From Desulfovibrio sp. UBA4079 (GTDB lineage Bacteria > Desulfobacterota > Desulfovibrionia > Desulfovibrionales > Desulfovibrionaceae), in assembly GCA_002382645.1 (NCBI GenBank), contig DFYP01000150.1, positions 1 through 36,920 of the forward strand: a stretch of 36,920 nucleotides of DNA, in the 5' to 3' direction. The first letter of the stretch is position 1. Each line of letters begins with the position of its first letter. Both the position numbers and the translations under genes were made by a program. Shown one piece after another: positions 1 to 8,584 of this stretch. The notes beneath the pieces are model-generated. The model searched no databases. It was not told the origin of the DNA and saw nothing but the letters and a program-made list of their open reading frames with translations.

Positions 1-304
1 GGGAAAGAGTTCCCTTGGCGGGCAGGGGGCGGGTCAGCGCGCGGCCCCGGTCCCGCACGGCCACCGTGGCGGCCCCGGCGTCGAACCCGGCCGCGATCTC
101 CACGAATTCGCCGGGGCGGCCCTCATAGGCGTGCTGAATGGCGTTGTTCACGGCCTCGCACACGGCCAGCTCCAGGGCGTCCGCCGCATCCCTGGAGGAG
201 CCGTTGCGCACGGCGAACTCCCATACGGCCCGGCCCACGCCGGCGACCTCCTCCAGGCGGCTAGGGATGCGCAGATCCAGAGACTGTGCCACGCCTTCTT
301 CCAT
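1..304 (-). CDS. Anti-sigma factor serine kinase, RsbW-like (partial)
   Basis: This is the GHKL ATPase/kinase of a partner-switching module. It should bind and inhibit either a sigma factor or another output protein, and phosphorylate its STAS antagonist. About 101 residues are visible; the C-terminal part with the remaining ATP-binding motifs lies beyond the left window edge. The N box is clear at residues 45-60 (ELAVCEAVNNAIQHAY), with the Mg-binding Asn at about 54, and the start of the DxG region (VRDRG) follows. The ATG at 302-304 lies 2 nt after the stop of the STAS gene, so the two are co-transcribed. The family assignment is firm; the target is unknown because no cognate sigma gene is in view. 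Confidence 0.85.
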   Translation of the reverse strand, partial: MEEGVAQSLDLRIPSRLEEVAGVGRAVWEFAVRNGSSRDAADALELAVCEAVNNAIQHAYEGRPGEFVEIAAGFDAGAATVAVRDRGRALTRPLPAKGTLS

Positions 305-306
305 AC

Positions 307-648
307 TCAGCCCTGCAGCGCGTTCACCGCTTCCTTTTCGTCCTGGAACAGCCGGAACACGCCGCGGTCCAGACGGGTGATGGCGAAGAGCTTGCGGACC
401 TTTTCCGAGAGCCCCGTCAGGGCGAGCTCCCCCGAGCCGTCCAGCGTCTTCATGGTCGAAAGCAGGGCGGCCAGGCCCGTGGAGTCCATGAACTCCACGG
501 CCGACAACTCCAGCACCACGCGGCGATGGCCCGCATGGATGAAGTCCACCATGGCTCCCTTGAAGCCCTGGGCGGAGGCCGCATCCAACCGCGGCCCCTG
601 GGGATGGACCACAAGCACGCCGTTTTCAATCCGTGACTGCAACGCCAT
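307..648 (-). CDS. Anti-sigma factor antagonist, STAS domain (RsbV/SpoIIAA-like)
   Basis: A single-domain STAS protein of 113 residues. The conserved phospho-acceptor Ser56 sits in the motif MDSTGLAALL, the site phosphorylated by RsbW/SpoIIAB kinases and dephosphorylated by PP2C phosphatases. I prefer the ATG at 648 because GAGAGG lies 5 nt upstream of it. A GTG at 654 is in frame but abuts that ribosome site. The upstream phosphatase gene stops at 658, so its TGA overlaps this ribosome-binding site, and the kinase gene begins 2 nt downstream. The phosphatase-antagonist-kinase order is a complete partner switch; unphosphorylated antagonist should sequester the kinase. Confidence 0.9.
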   Translation of the reverse strand: MALQSRIENGVLVVHPQGPRLDAASAQGFKGAMVDFIHAGHRRVVLELSAVEFMDSTGLAALLSTMKTLDGSGELALTGLSEKVRKLFAITRLDRGVFRLFQDEKEAVNALQG

Positions 649-657
649 GGGCACCTC

Positions 658-2565
658 TCAGCAGTAGGTTTCGGGTTGATAGCGCAGGCAGATCAGGGTC
701 AGGTCGTCCTCCGGCTCCCATTCCGCCCCGTGGGCCTGCAGGGCCTCCTCCAGGCGCGTGACCACGGCCTGGGCCCCGGAGCCGCCGGAGGCCGCCAGCG
801 CCTTCTCCATGCCCTCCATGCCGAACTGAACACCCTGCTCGTCATGATGTTCGATGCAACCGTCCGTGAACAGGAGCAGCGCATCGCCCTCGTTCAGGGA
901 AATCTGCGCGCCCTCCTGCGGCAGCCCGATGCCGATCATCGGTCCGCCGGCCTCCAGGCGTTCCATGGCGCCGTCGGCGCGCAGGAGCAGCGGCGGCGGA
1001 TGGCCTGCGTTGGCATAGAGCAGACGGCCCGAGGGCAGGTGCAGCACCAGGCAGATGATGGTGAAGAACATGTTGAACCGTTCCAGGGGATAGTCGTTCT
1101 CCAAGCGGGCCAAGACCTGCTCCGGCGTGGCGAACGGCTCTCCCGGGTCCGGGGACTCCCAGATGGCCCCGCCCGAGCGCAAGGCATTGGCCAGAGAGGT
1201 GGCGATCAGCGCGGGGGCCACGCCGTGGCCGCTGACGTCCACCAAGCAGGCGGCGACACGGTCGCCGTCCAGCGCGAAGAGGGAAAACCAGTCCCCGCCC
1301 ACGATCTGGCTGGGCCGGTAGGACCAGGCCGAGTCCAATCCGGGAAAGCAGACGTCGCTTTGCGGCAACATGGTCTTTTGGATGGCGGCGGCCATGGCCA
1401 GGTCGCGATCCACTTCCTGTTGCCGCCGGGCGAGCTTCTGGTGCGCGGACTCCAGGGCTTCCCGATCGGCCTTGCGCTGGCTGATGTCGCGCAGGATGCC
1501 GGTGAAAAGAATCTCCTCGTCGTTCCGGATTACACTGACGGCCAGCTCCAGGAAGAGGGCGGAGCCGTCCTTGCGCACCCCGGGCACCTCCCGCCCTCCC
1601 TTGCCGATGATCCGCGCCACGCCCAGGGTGAGATAATTGGCGATGAACTGCGGGTGCCGCGTCCGGTACGGCTCGGGCATGATGTCCGTGATCGGCCGGC
1701 CTTCCAGCTCGCCGGGATTGTAGCCGAAGATGCGGGCCGCGGCGAGATTGGCCGAGAGAATGACGCCCCGGCTGTCTACGGTGAAGATGCCGTCCACCGC
1801 CGTGTTCAGAACGGCAGCCAGCCGGGCTTCGCTGCGGAGCAGATTGGCCTCGGCGGCCTTGCGGGCCGTGATGTCCACGGCCACCCCGAGGAAACCCGTG
1901 ATGTCGCCCTGGTCGTCACACTTGCCCGTAACCGACAGTTCCACCTGGATGTGTTGCCCGTCCCGGCGCACCATGGTCCATTCCCGGGTCTCGTGCTGCT
2001 CCAGCCGGATCAGGGCGGCAAAGACCTGGAATCCCTGCGCCTTGATGCCCAGCTCCCGGTTGAGGACTTCGGCGCGGGCCTGAACCTCCGTGGCGAGATG
2101 GAAGATTTCGGGCGTCAGCCTGCCGATCACGTCCTCGGCCTTGTAGCCGAGCATTTTCTCGGCCCCCCGGCTGAAGAGCGTGATCGTGCCGCGAAGATCC
2201 GTGGCGATGATGGCGATCTGGGTGGCGGCGTCCAGGACGCCCTGGAGGTTGGCATTGGCCCGGGCCAGTGCGGCCCGGTCCTGCGCGTGTTCCTCCAGCT
2301 CGCCCTGGAGCTGGTTCAGGACGCTTTCCAGGGTCACGGCCCGCTGCGCCAGGGAGTGCTCCGCCTCCCGTTGGCGCTGCACGGCCACGGCCAGGAGGAA
2401 CGCCGCACTGGCCGAACCGGCGCAGACCACCAGCAGGGAAACGGGCCGGGGCCAAGTCCCAGCCGCCAGGTAGGCCAAGGCCGACGCGCCGAGCATGAGG
2501 GCCAGGTACGCCAGCCCCCGCGCGATCACGCGGCTCCAGAATCCGGGATAGTTCGTCTGCGCCAT
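658..2565 (-). CDS. Membrane PAS-PAS-SpoIIE (PP2C) serine phosphatase, RsbU-like
   Basis: An input phosphatase of about 635 residues. It has two N-terminal membrane helices (roughly residues 10-55), a short coiled coil, two PAS domains (about 105-235 and 240-360, each followed by a PAC-type segment ending DITARK or DISQRK), a linker helix and a C-terminal SpoIIE domain. The metal-binding acidic motifs of an active PP2C are all present: GGDWF, DVSGHG, LFTDG and EDDLTL. The domain should dephosphorylate the STAS protein encoded immediately downstream. The ATG at 2565 is preceded by AAAGGA at 9 nt; an in-frame ATG at 2583 is also possible. The PAS ligand (redox, oxygen or other) cannot be told from sequence. 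Confidence 0.9.
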   Translation of the reverse strand: MAQTNYPGFWSRVIARGLAYLALMLGASALAYLAAGTWPRPVSLLVVCAGSASAAFLLAVAVQRQREAEHSLAQRAVTLESVLNQLQGELEEHAQDRAALARANANLQGVLDAATQIAIIATDLRGTITLFSRGAEKMLGYKAEDVIGRLTPEIFHLATEVQARAEVLNRELGIKAQGFQVFAALIRLEQHETREWTMVRRDGQHIQVELSVTGKCDDQGDITGFLGVAVDITARKAAEANLLRSEARLAAVLNTAVDGIFTVDSRGVILSANLAAARIFGYNPGELEGRPITDIMPEPYRTRHPQFIANYLTLGVARIIGKGGREVPGVRKDGSALFLELAVSVIRNDEEILFTGILRDISQRKADREALESAHQKLARRQQEVDRDLAMAAAIQKTMLPQSDVCFPGLDSAWSYRPSQIVGGDWFSLFALDGDRVAACLVDVSGHGVAPALIATSLANALRSGGAIWESPDPGEPFATPEQVLARLENDYPLERFNMFFTIICLVLHLPSGRLLYANAGHPPPLLLRADGAMERLEAGGPMIGIGLPQEGAQISLNEGDALLLFTDGCIEHHDEQGVQFGMEGMEKALAASGGSGAQAVVTRLEEALQAHGAEWEPEDDLTLICLRYQPETYC

Positions 2566-2708
2566 TGGAACAGGTCCTTTCATGCCCCATACCAGAACAC
2601 GATTCTTATGGGAATGATTGGAGGATCGTCACGACAAAACAGACTGCCGGCGAGCCGCCTTCCAGAGGAGCAAGACCGCGGCGGACATCCCCGTTCCCTG
2701 CGCCGCAA

Positions 2709-2747
2709 AAAGGCCGGTTCCGCGCAGTCTGCGCGGGACCGGCCTTT
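2709..2747 (-). terminator. Rho-independent terminator of the DsbA-like gene
   Basis: Two 18-nt arms (2709-2726 and 2730-2747) pair with one wobble around a 3-nt loop. On the minus strand the stem is followed by TTTTTGCG. It lies 21 nt after the stop codon at 2768 and isolates this gene from the partner-switch operon. The rest of the gap, 2,584-2,708, holds nothing else I can recognise beyond the presumed upstream region of the phosphatase gene. Confidence 0.85.
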
Positions 2748-2767
2748 GCGTTGCCTCTGGTCCTCCG

Positions 2768-3592
2768 CTACTTCTTCCCGGACTTCTTCTTCGCGCAGTC
2801 CTTGCAGATGGTCCCGGAGGGATTGGCGGCCTGGGCCGCGGCCATGAACGATTCCATGTCCTCCAGGGGCACGGCTCCGGCCACCAGCACGCCGTTGATC
2901 AAAAAGGTCGGGGTGCCGTCCACATTGAAGGCGGCGGCCTCCTCCACGTCCCGGGCGATGCGCGCGGCCACCCGCGGGTCCTTGCGGTCCCGGGCCACCC
3001 GGGCGGGGTCCGCGCCGATCTCCTTGAGCATGGCCCTGATCGCCTCCTCGCCGCCGGATTCCAGGCGGTCGCGGCTGGAGAAGGCCAGATCGTGGAACTT
3101 CCAGGCCAGGGCGTCGCTCTTCAGGGCCAGGGCCTCGAATATCTCGGCCAGCTCCATGGACTCGGGGTGCAGGGGCAGGTGCTTGAAGAAGAAGCGCACC
3201 TCCCCGGGATGGCGGTCCAGGAGGCGGTGCACGTTGAGCGCGGCCCGGCCGCAATAGGGGCAGAGGAAGTCGGAGTAGGCCACGATGGTCACCGGGGCGT
3301 CCGGCGTGCCGAGCATGGGCCGGTCCGCGGCGATCTCCGGCTTGAGGGGGTTGGCCAGGGCCTGCTTGAGGCGCTCGGCCTGCTCCTGGGCCCGGCGCTC
3401 CCGCGCGCCCTCCTCCACGGTCTGAAGCACGGCCACCTTGTTCTCCTGGAGCACCTCCAGCACAAGGTCGGGATTCTCGCGCAGGGCCTCGCGGAGTTCC
3501 TCGCGCAGGGCCTCGCGGGACTGCGGGGACTTGGCCGCGCAGCCGCCCAGCAGAACCGCGGCCAGGATCAGGCAAGACACAAACCGGACCAT
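2768..3592 (-). CDS. DsbA/DsbG-like thiol:disulfide lipoprotein
   Basis: A 274-residue envelope protein. The ATG at 3592 is preceded by GGAGG and starts a lipoprotein signal with lipobox LLGGC (Cys18); longer in-frame extensions lack a ribosome site and would spoil the signal. After a charged helical stretch (about 25-85) comes a thioredoxin-fold DsbA-type domain with redox motif CPYC (Cys111/Cys114) and the cis-Pro loop DGTPTFLING. The protein should catalyse thiol-disulfide exchange on exported proteins while tethered to a membrane. A second CxxC (Cys263/Cys266) sits in the Lys-rich tail, an unusual addition that might pass electrons to the main site or bind metal. It is a single-gene unit with its own terminator. 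Confidence 0.85.
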   Translation of the reverse strand: MVRFVSCLILAAVLLGGCAAKSPQSREALREELREALRENPDLVLEVLQENKVAVLQTVEEGARERRAQEQAERLKQALANPLKPEIAADRPMLGTPDAPVTIVAYSDFLCPYCGRAALNVHRLLDRHPGEVRFFFKHLPLHPESMELAEIFEALALKSDALAWKFHDLAFSSRDRLESGGEEAIRAMLKEIGADPARVARDRKDPRVAARIARDVEEAAAFNVDGTPTFLINGVLVAGAVPLEDMESFMAAAQAANPSGTICKDCAKKKSGKK

Positions 3593-3745
3593 CGCACTCC
3601 TCCGTTCGTTCCAGGGCCGGCGCGTCCGGCCGAAAAACATTCTATCCTTTCCTCGGCCAGGGGCCAAGCCTGAAAACAGGTTCCTTGCGCCCGGCCGTTC
3701 CCTCTATTAAGAATACCCGCAAAGACCGTTCCCCCGGAAGGACAC

Positions 3746-4909
3746 ATGGAGAGATCGCTGACCCTGCGCTACTCGGCCACCCTGGGTTTCGTGGCCCTGC
3801 TGGCCGGGCTGGCCTTCTGGAACATCCACAGCCTCTCGGCCCTGCACCAGGAGTCGGCCTACTTCCTCGACTTGGCCGCCAGCCAGACCGGCCTGGCCCA
3901 GCGCCTGGCCGCGGAGTCCGTGCGCCTGAACTTGGCCTCGGACCCGGCGGAGCGGACCCGGATCGCCGACACCGCCCGGCAGATCGCCGCGCAGATCCGC
4001 AACAGCCACCTCCTGCTCACCGGCGAGGCCGCGCCCCTGCCGGGCTACTACCGCTATTCCGGGGCCTTGCGCGCGCTGTACTTCAATCCGCCCCTGCTCC
4101 TGGACCAGCAGGTCCGCGCCTACCTCCAGACCGCCCAGGACCTCCTGGCCGAGCCTGACCCGGCCCGCCGGGCCGCGCTCCGCGACGCCCTGCTCTTCGC
4201 GGCCATGGAGCGGCTGCCCGAGGCCCTGCGCCAGGCCGCCCGGCTGTATCGCGACGAGGCCCGGACGCGGGCCGACACCCTGCGCCTGATGGGCCTGGGC
4301 ATCCTGACCCTGACCCTCGGCCTGCTCCTGGGCGAGATCACCCTGGTCTTCCGGCCCATGCTCCGGAACATGGCCACGGCCCGCAGCAATCTCAAGGAAA
4401 TGGCCCGCAAGATGGAGGACGCCGCCTCCACGGACAGCCTCACCTCCCTGTACAACCGGGCCAAGCTCAACGAGGTCCTGGACCGCGAGGTGTCCGCGGC
4501 CCAGCGCTACGGCAACCCCCTCTCGCTCCTGCTCCTGGACCTGGACCACTTCAGCCGGATCAACTCGGCCTACGGCCTGGAGACCGGCGACCGGCTCCTG
4601 GTGGAGCTGGCCCTGCTCATCAAGAACAACCTGCGGATCACGGACCGCGCCTTCCGCTTCGACGGCGAGGCCTTCGCCGTGCTGGCCATCCAGACCCCCC
4701 TGGAGGGGGCCGTGGCCCTGGGCGACAAGCTGCGCCGCCTGACCAAAGGCTTCCTGTTCGGCTCCCAGCCCCTGACCCTGAGCCTGGGCCTGGCCTCCTT
4801 CCGCCAGGGCGACGGCCGCGAATCCCTGCTGCTGCGCGCGGCCGAGGCCCTGGAACAGGCCAAGGCCAAGGGCCGCGACCGCCTGGAAACCGAAACGGCC
4901 CCGGCGTGA
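3746..4909 (+). CDS. Membrane sensor with degenerate GGDEF domain (probable c-di-GMP receptor)
   Basis: A 387-residue inner-membrane protein. It has TM1 (about 10-27), a helical periplasmic region resembling type IV pili/PilJ-type N-terminal sensors (about 35-185), TM2 (about 190-215) and a C-terminal GGDEF fold starting at DSLTSLYNR. The signature that should read GG(D/E)EF is DGEAF (residues 306-310), so the first Gly and the fourth-position Glu are lost and synthase activity is doubtful. The inhibitory c-di-GMP site RxxD is intact (RITD, 297-300) at the correct five-residue spacing. By analogy with other degenerate GGDEF proteins I infer a c-di-GMP-binding role. AAGGA precedes the ATG. Its TGA overlaps the GTG start of the cardiolipin synthase gene (GTGA), implying translational coupling. 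Confidence 0.8.
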   Translation: MERSLTLRYSATLGFVALLAGLAFWNIHSLSALHQESAYFLDLAASQTGLAQRLAAESVRLNLASDPAERTRIADTARQIAAQIRNSHLLLTGEAAPLPGYYRYSGALRALYFNPPLLLDQQVRAYLQTAQDLLAEPDPARRAALRDALLFAAMERLPEALRQAARLYRDEARTRADTLRLMGLGILTLTLGLLLGEITLVFRPMLRNMATARSNLKEMARKMEDAASTDSLTSLYNRAKLNEVLDREVSAAQRYGNPLSLLLLDLDHFSRINSAYGLETGDRLLVELALLIKNNLRITDRAFRFDGEAFAVLAIQTPLEGAVALGDKLRRLTKGFLFGSQPLTLSLGLASFRQGDGRESLLLRAAEALEQAKAKGRDRLETETAPA

Positions 4910-6330
4910 CCTCCCTGCACTGGCTGTTCCTGACCCTGGCCACGGCCGCGGACATCTGGGCCGCGGGCCACGCCCTGCTGACCCAGCGCGACCCGCGCGT
5001 GGCCTGGGGCTGGATCGCGGCCACCCTGCTCCTGCCCGGCCTGGGCCCGGTGCTCTACTTCCTCCTGGGCATCAACCGCATCGCGGCCCGGGGCCGCAAG
5101 CTCCGCCGCCGCTCGCCCTTCGACATCCAGGACCGGCACGGGCGGCTCACGCAAGGCGCCCCGGCCGTGCTCCCGGAAAACCATTTGGGCGAACTGGCGG
5201 CCCTGACCTTCGCCCTCACCGGCCGCTCCCTGGTTTCAGGCAACAGCCTTGAATTCCTGGAGAACGGCGAACAGACCTATCCCCGGATGCTGGCCGCCAT
5301 CGCCGCAGCCAAGGAGCGGGTCTATCTCTCCACCTACATTTTCGAGGCCAACGCCGTGGGCCGCCGGTTCATCGAGGCCCTGGCCGCGGCCCGGGAGCGG
5401 GGCGTGGACGTGCGCGTGCTCCTGGACGGCGTGGGCGAGTGGACCCAGCTGCCCCTGGCCGGGACCCTGCTCAAGCGCCGGGGTGTGCCCCTGGCCCGGT
5501 TCCTGCCGCCGCGGCTGTTTCCCCCGGCCGTGCACCTGAACCTGCGCTGCCACCGCAAGATCCTGGTGGCCGACGGCCAGGTGGGCTTCACCGGCGGCAT
5601 GAACATCGGGGACCGCTACCTGGCGGGCCGCAAATGGCTCAAGACCCGGGTCACGGACACCCATTTCCAGCTGCGCGGGCCCATCGTGGCCCAGATGGAG
5701 GAGGTCTTCCTCTGGGACTGGGGCTTTGCCACGAACCAGGACACCGCCCCGCCCTCGGGACCGCCCCCGGCCCCGGCCGGGAACTCGGTCTGCCGCACCG
5801 TGGTGGACGGGCCCAGCGAGGACCTGGACCGGCTGGTGGAGGTCTATGGCGCGGCCATCCTCTCGGCCCGCGAGGAAATCCGGGTCATGACCCCCTATTT
5901 CCTGCCGCCCCGGGAGCTCATCGCCGCCTTCCACCTGGCCGTGAAGCGCGGGGTCAAGATCACGATCATCCTGCCCGCCACCAACGACCAGGCCGTGGTC
6001 CACTGGGCCGCCCAGCACATGCTCCCGGAGATCCTCGAACTGGGGGTCCGGGTCTATTTCCAGCCCCCGCCGTTCGCTCACACCAAGCACCTCATGGTGG
6101 ACCGGAGCTACGCCATCCTCGGCTCGGCCAACCTGGACCCGCGCAGCCTGCGGCTCAACTTCGAGCTGGGCCTGGAGGTCTTCGACCCGGACCTGACCAA
6201 AATTCTCATTGCCCACTTCGAAAAAATCCGCCATGTGTCCCGCGAACTGACCCTGGAGGAGATCCGGGAGCGCCCCCTGCCGGTGCGCCTGCGGGACGCG
6301 GTCTGCTGGCTCTTCTCGCCCTACCTCTAG
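4906..6330 (+). CDS. cls: Cardiolipin synthase, phospholipase D type
   Basis: A 474-residue membrane enzyme that condenses phosphatidylglycerol, or another phospholipid donor, into cardiolipin. Two N-terminal helices (about 1-20 and 35-55) resemble the PLDc_N segment, followed by two PLD domains. Each carries a full HxKx4D motif: His216/Lys218/Asp223 and His392/Lys394/Asp399, with downstream GGMNIGDRY and GSANLDPRS, as in bacterial ClsA-type enzymes. The GTG start overlaps the previous stop codon by 4 nt. The next gene begins about 50 nt downstream and may belong to the same transcript. Length and motif order match the family well. Coupling to a c-di-GMP-receptor-like gene suggests regulated membrane lipid composition, which is inference. 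Confidence 0.92.
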   Translation: MTSLHWLFLTLATAADIWAAGHALLTQRDPRVAWGWIAATLLLPGLGPVLYFLLGINRIAARGRKLRRRSPFDIQDRHGRLTQGAPAVLPENHLGELAALTFALTGRSLVSGNSLEFLENGEQTYPRMLAAIAAAKERVYLSTYIFEANAVGRRFIEALAAARERGVDVRVLLDGVGEWTQLPLAGTLLKRRGVPLARFLPPRLFPPAVHLNLRCHRKILVADGQVGFTGGMNIGDRYLAGRKWLKTRVTDTHFQLRGPIVAQMEEVFLWDWGFATNQDTAPPSGPPPAPAGNSVCRTVVDGPSEDLDRLVEVYGAAILSAREEIRVMTPYFLPPRELIAAFHLAVKRGVKITIILPATNDQAVVHWAAQHMLPEILELGVRVYFQPPPFAHTKHLMVDRSYAILGSANLDPRSLRLNFELGLEVFDPDLTKILIAHFEKIRHVSRELTLEEIRERPLPVRLRDAVCWLFSPYL

Positions 6331-6377
6331 GCGAGGGCGGGCCATTGACAGCGGCCAGGGAAGGTTTAGTCTTAGAG

Positions 6378-7307
6378 ATGCGGGCCGCGCCCGCCCATAC
6401 GATGCTGAAGTTCATCCTGGCCGCATGCGGCCTCGCCATACTGCTCCTGACCCTGCCCGGGGAAGCCCTGGCCTGGGGTCCCGGCGTGCACCTGGCCGCC
6501 GGAGGAGCCATCCTGGCCAATCTGGACCAGGTTTCGCCGTTCATCGCCGACCTCCTGGCCCGCTACCGCGACCTCTTCCTCTACGGCTGCATCAGCGCGG
6601 ACATCTTCATCGGCAAGGGCTCGCGCATTCACGACAGCCACAGCCACAACTGGACCACCGGCTTCAGCCTGCTGGAGTCGGCCAAGGACCCGGGGCTGCG
6701 GGCCTACGCCTACGGCTACCTCTCGCACCTGGCCGCCGACACCGTGGCCCACAACTACTACATCCCGAACATACTGGCCGCCGCGCCCCACCGGGGCAAG
6801 CTGGGCCACGTCTTCCTGGAAATGCAGGCCGATCGCGCCGTGGACTGGAATCCGCGCAGCGCCCGCCGCCTGTTCTCCGGCTCCGTGGGCGAGGCCGACC
6901 ACATCCTGCTGGCCACCCTGCACAAGAACCGCCTGCCCTTCCTGCTGAAAAAACAGGTCTATCTCGGCAGCCTGCGGGTCTTCGGCCGCAAGACCTTCGG
7001 CGCCTCCCTGGACCTCATCGGCCGCAACCTGACCTGGGCCGATTCCTCGACCTACCTGGCCGACATGCTGGACCTGTCCCTGCGGGTGGTGGCCGACTTC
7101 TTCACCTTTCCCAAGGCCTCGCCGGCCCTGGCCCTGGACCCCATCGGCAGCCGCAACCTGGAGGCCGCCCGCCGCCTGTCCCAGCGCAAAAAGGCCCAAC
7201 AGGGCCCCCTGCCGCACATGTTCCAGGTGGACGGCTGCCTGGCCTGCCTCCCGCCTCTGGTCCGGCCGGAAGACGGCCAGGGCCGCGCCTTGGCCGTGAA
7301 CCAGTAG
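6378..7307 (+). CDS. Secreted zinc-dependent phospholipase C-like protein
   Basis: About 309 residues with a signal peptide ending in ALA just before WGPGVH. In zinc phospholipases C such as the Bacillus cereus enzyme, the mature N-terminal Trp is itself a zinc ligand, so this cleavage position is meaningful. Further ligand-like residues follow in the expected order: SADIF, HDSHSHNW, SHLAADTVAHN (HxxxDxxxH) and GHVFLEMQAD (HxxxE). A polar C-terminal tail of about 40 residues ends the protein. The ATG at 6378 is used; the in-frame ATG at 6402 gives a cleaner signal peptide and neither has a strong ribosome site. The likely role is hydrolysis of phospholipids or related phosphodiesters outside the inner membrane. 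Its position after cls suggests lipid turnover. Confidence 0.75.
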   Translation: MRAAPAHTMLKFILAACGLAILLLTLPGEALAWGPGVHLAAGGAILANLDQVSPFIADLLARYRDLFLYGCISADIFIGKGSRIHDSHSHNWTTGFSLLESAKDPGLRAYAYGYLSHLAADTVAHNYYIPNILAAAPHRGKLGHVFLEMQADRAVDWNPRSARRLFSGSVGEADHILLATLHKNRLPFLLKKQVYLGSLRVFGRKTFGASLDLIGRNLTWADSSTYLADMLDLSLRVVADFFTFPKASPALALDPIGSRNLEAARRLSQRKKAQQGPLPHMFQVDGCLACLPPLVRPEDGQGRALAVNQ

Positions 7308-7339
7308 CCTGTCCCAGGGACGCTGTCCCGCACGCCGTC

Positions 7340-8584
7340 ATGCCCGATTCCCTGCTCCCGCCTCCGGAAACCCTGGGCCGTCTGGCCACGCTGAGCCGCT
7401 CCTTCCGGCACCGCAACTACCGGCTGTTCTTCTTCGGCCAGGCCATCTCCCTGGTGGGCACCTGGATGCAGAGCGTGGCCCTGTCCTGGCTGCTCTACCG
7501 GCTCACCGGCTCCAGCCTGGAGCTGGGCCTGCTGGGCTTCTGCTCCCAGCTGCCGGTCTTCCTCTTCTCCCTGGCCGGCGGGGTCCTGGCCGACCGCCTG
7601 AACCGCCACCGCCTGCTGGTGGGCACCCAGGTGGCCTCCCTGATCCAGGCCTCGATCCTGGCCGGGCTGACCCTCTCCGGCCACGTGGCCACCTGGCACC
7701 TCTACGTCCTGGCCTCCCTGCTGGGCCTGATCAACGCCGTGGACGTCCCGGTGCGCCAGTCCTTCGTGGTCGAGCTGGTGGACAAAAAGGACCTGCACAA
7801 CGCCATCGGCCTCAACTCCTCCATGTTCAACGCCGCCCGCGTGGTCGGCCCCTCAGTGGCCGGAATCCTGGTGGCGGCCATCGGCGAGGGCTGGTGCTTC
7901 CTGGTCAACGCCGCGAGCTTCCTGGCGGTGATCGCCGGGCTCCTGGCCATGCGCCTCGTGCCCCGCGCCCCGATAAAGGCCCAGGCCTCGATCCTGGCCC
8001 ACCTGGCCGAGGGCTTCCGCTTCGCCTGGACCACGCCCTTTGTGCGCGCCACCCTGCTCCTGCTGGGCGCGGGCGGGCTGCTGGGCGCCTCCTACATGGT
8101 CCTCATGCCGGTCTTCGCCGGCGAGATCCTGAACGCCGGGGCCCGCGGCCTGGGCCTGCTCCTGTCCGCCGCCGGGGTGGGTTCCCTGGCCGGAGCCCTG
8201 ACACTGGCCGCCCGCCGGGAGGCCGCGGGCCTGCCCCGGCTGGTCCTGGGCGCGGCCCTGGGCTTCGGCGCCTGCCTGGCGCTCTTCCCCCTGTCCCGCG
8301 ACTTCCGCCTCTCGGCCGCCATCCTCGTGCCCACGGGCTACTGCATGATCGTGTTCATGGCCGGGACCAACACCCTGCTCCAGCTGCGCGTCCCGGACGA
8401 ACTGCGCGGCCGGATCATGTCCTTCTTCTCCATGATGATCATGGGCATGACCCCGTTCGGCGCGCTGCTCTCCGGGGCCCTGGCCCACTGGCTCGGGGCG
8501 CCGCTCACCGTGGGCCTCTGCGGCGGGGCCATCCTGGCGGTGGCCGCGGTGTTCGGGAAAAAGGTTCTTCAGGCCGACAGCTGA
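7340..8584 (+). CDS. MFS transporter, EntS/MFS_3-type exporter
   Basis: A 414-residue protein with about 12 hydrophobic helices and the opening signature of EntS-like exporters (RHRNYRLFFFGQAISLVGTWMQ) followed by the conserved loop GGVLADRLNRHR between TM2 and TM3. It also has the helix motif DVPVRQSFVVELV typical of this subfamily. Members export siderophores or drugs or have no known substrate; nothing here fixes the substrate. The ATG at 7340 lies 32 nt after the phospholipase stop. Its TGA (8582-8584) directly abuts the stop of the converging histidine kinase gene, with no room for a terminator between them. Confidence 0.88.
   Translation: MPDSLLPPPETLGRLATLSRSFRHRNYRLFFFGQAISLVGTWMQSVALSWLLYRLTGSSLELGLLGFCSQLPVFLFSLAGGVLADRLNRHRLLVGTQVASLIQASILAGLTLSGHVATWHLYVLASLLGLINAVDVPVRQSFVVELVDKKDLHNAIGLNSSMFNAARVVGPSVAGILVAAIGEGWCFLVNAASFLAVIAGLLAMRLVPRAPIKAQASILAHLAEGFRFAWTTPFVRATLLLLGAGGLLGASYMVLMPVFAGEILNAGARGLGLLLSAAGVGSLAGALTLAARREAAGLPRLVLGAALGFGACLALFPLSRDFRLSAAILVPTGYCMIVFMAGTNTLLQLRVPDELRGRIMSFFSMMIMGMTPFGALLSGALAHWLGAPLTVGLCGGAILAVAAVFGKKVLQADS

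Noticed and set aside
676..2847. Plus-strand open frame of 723 codons opposite the phosphatase gene
   Set aside because: No recognisable domain, and the opposite strand encodes an intact PAS-PAS-SpoIIE protein.
5439..6377. Upstream extension of the phospholipase C-like frame through the cls gene
   Set aside because: Pro/Gly/Arg-rich shadow translation of cls; the mature protein needs a signal peptide and N-terminal Trp that start only after about 6,378.
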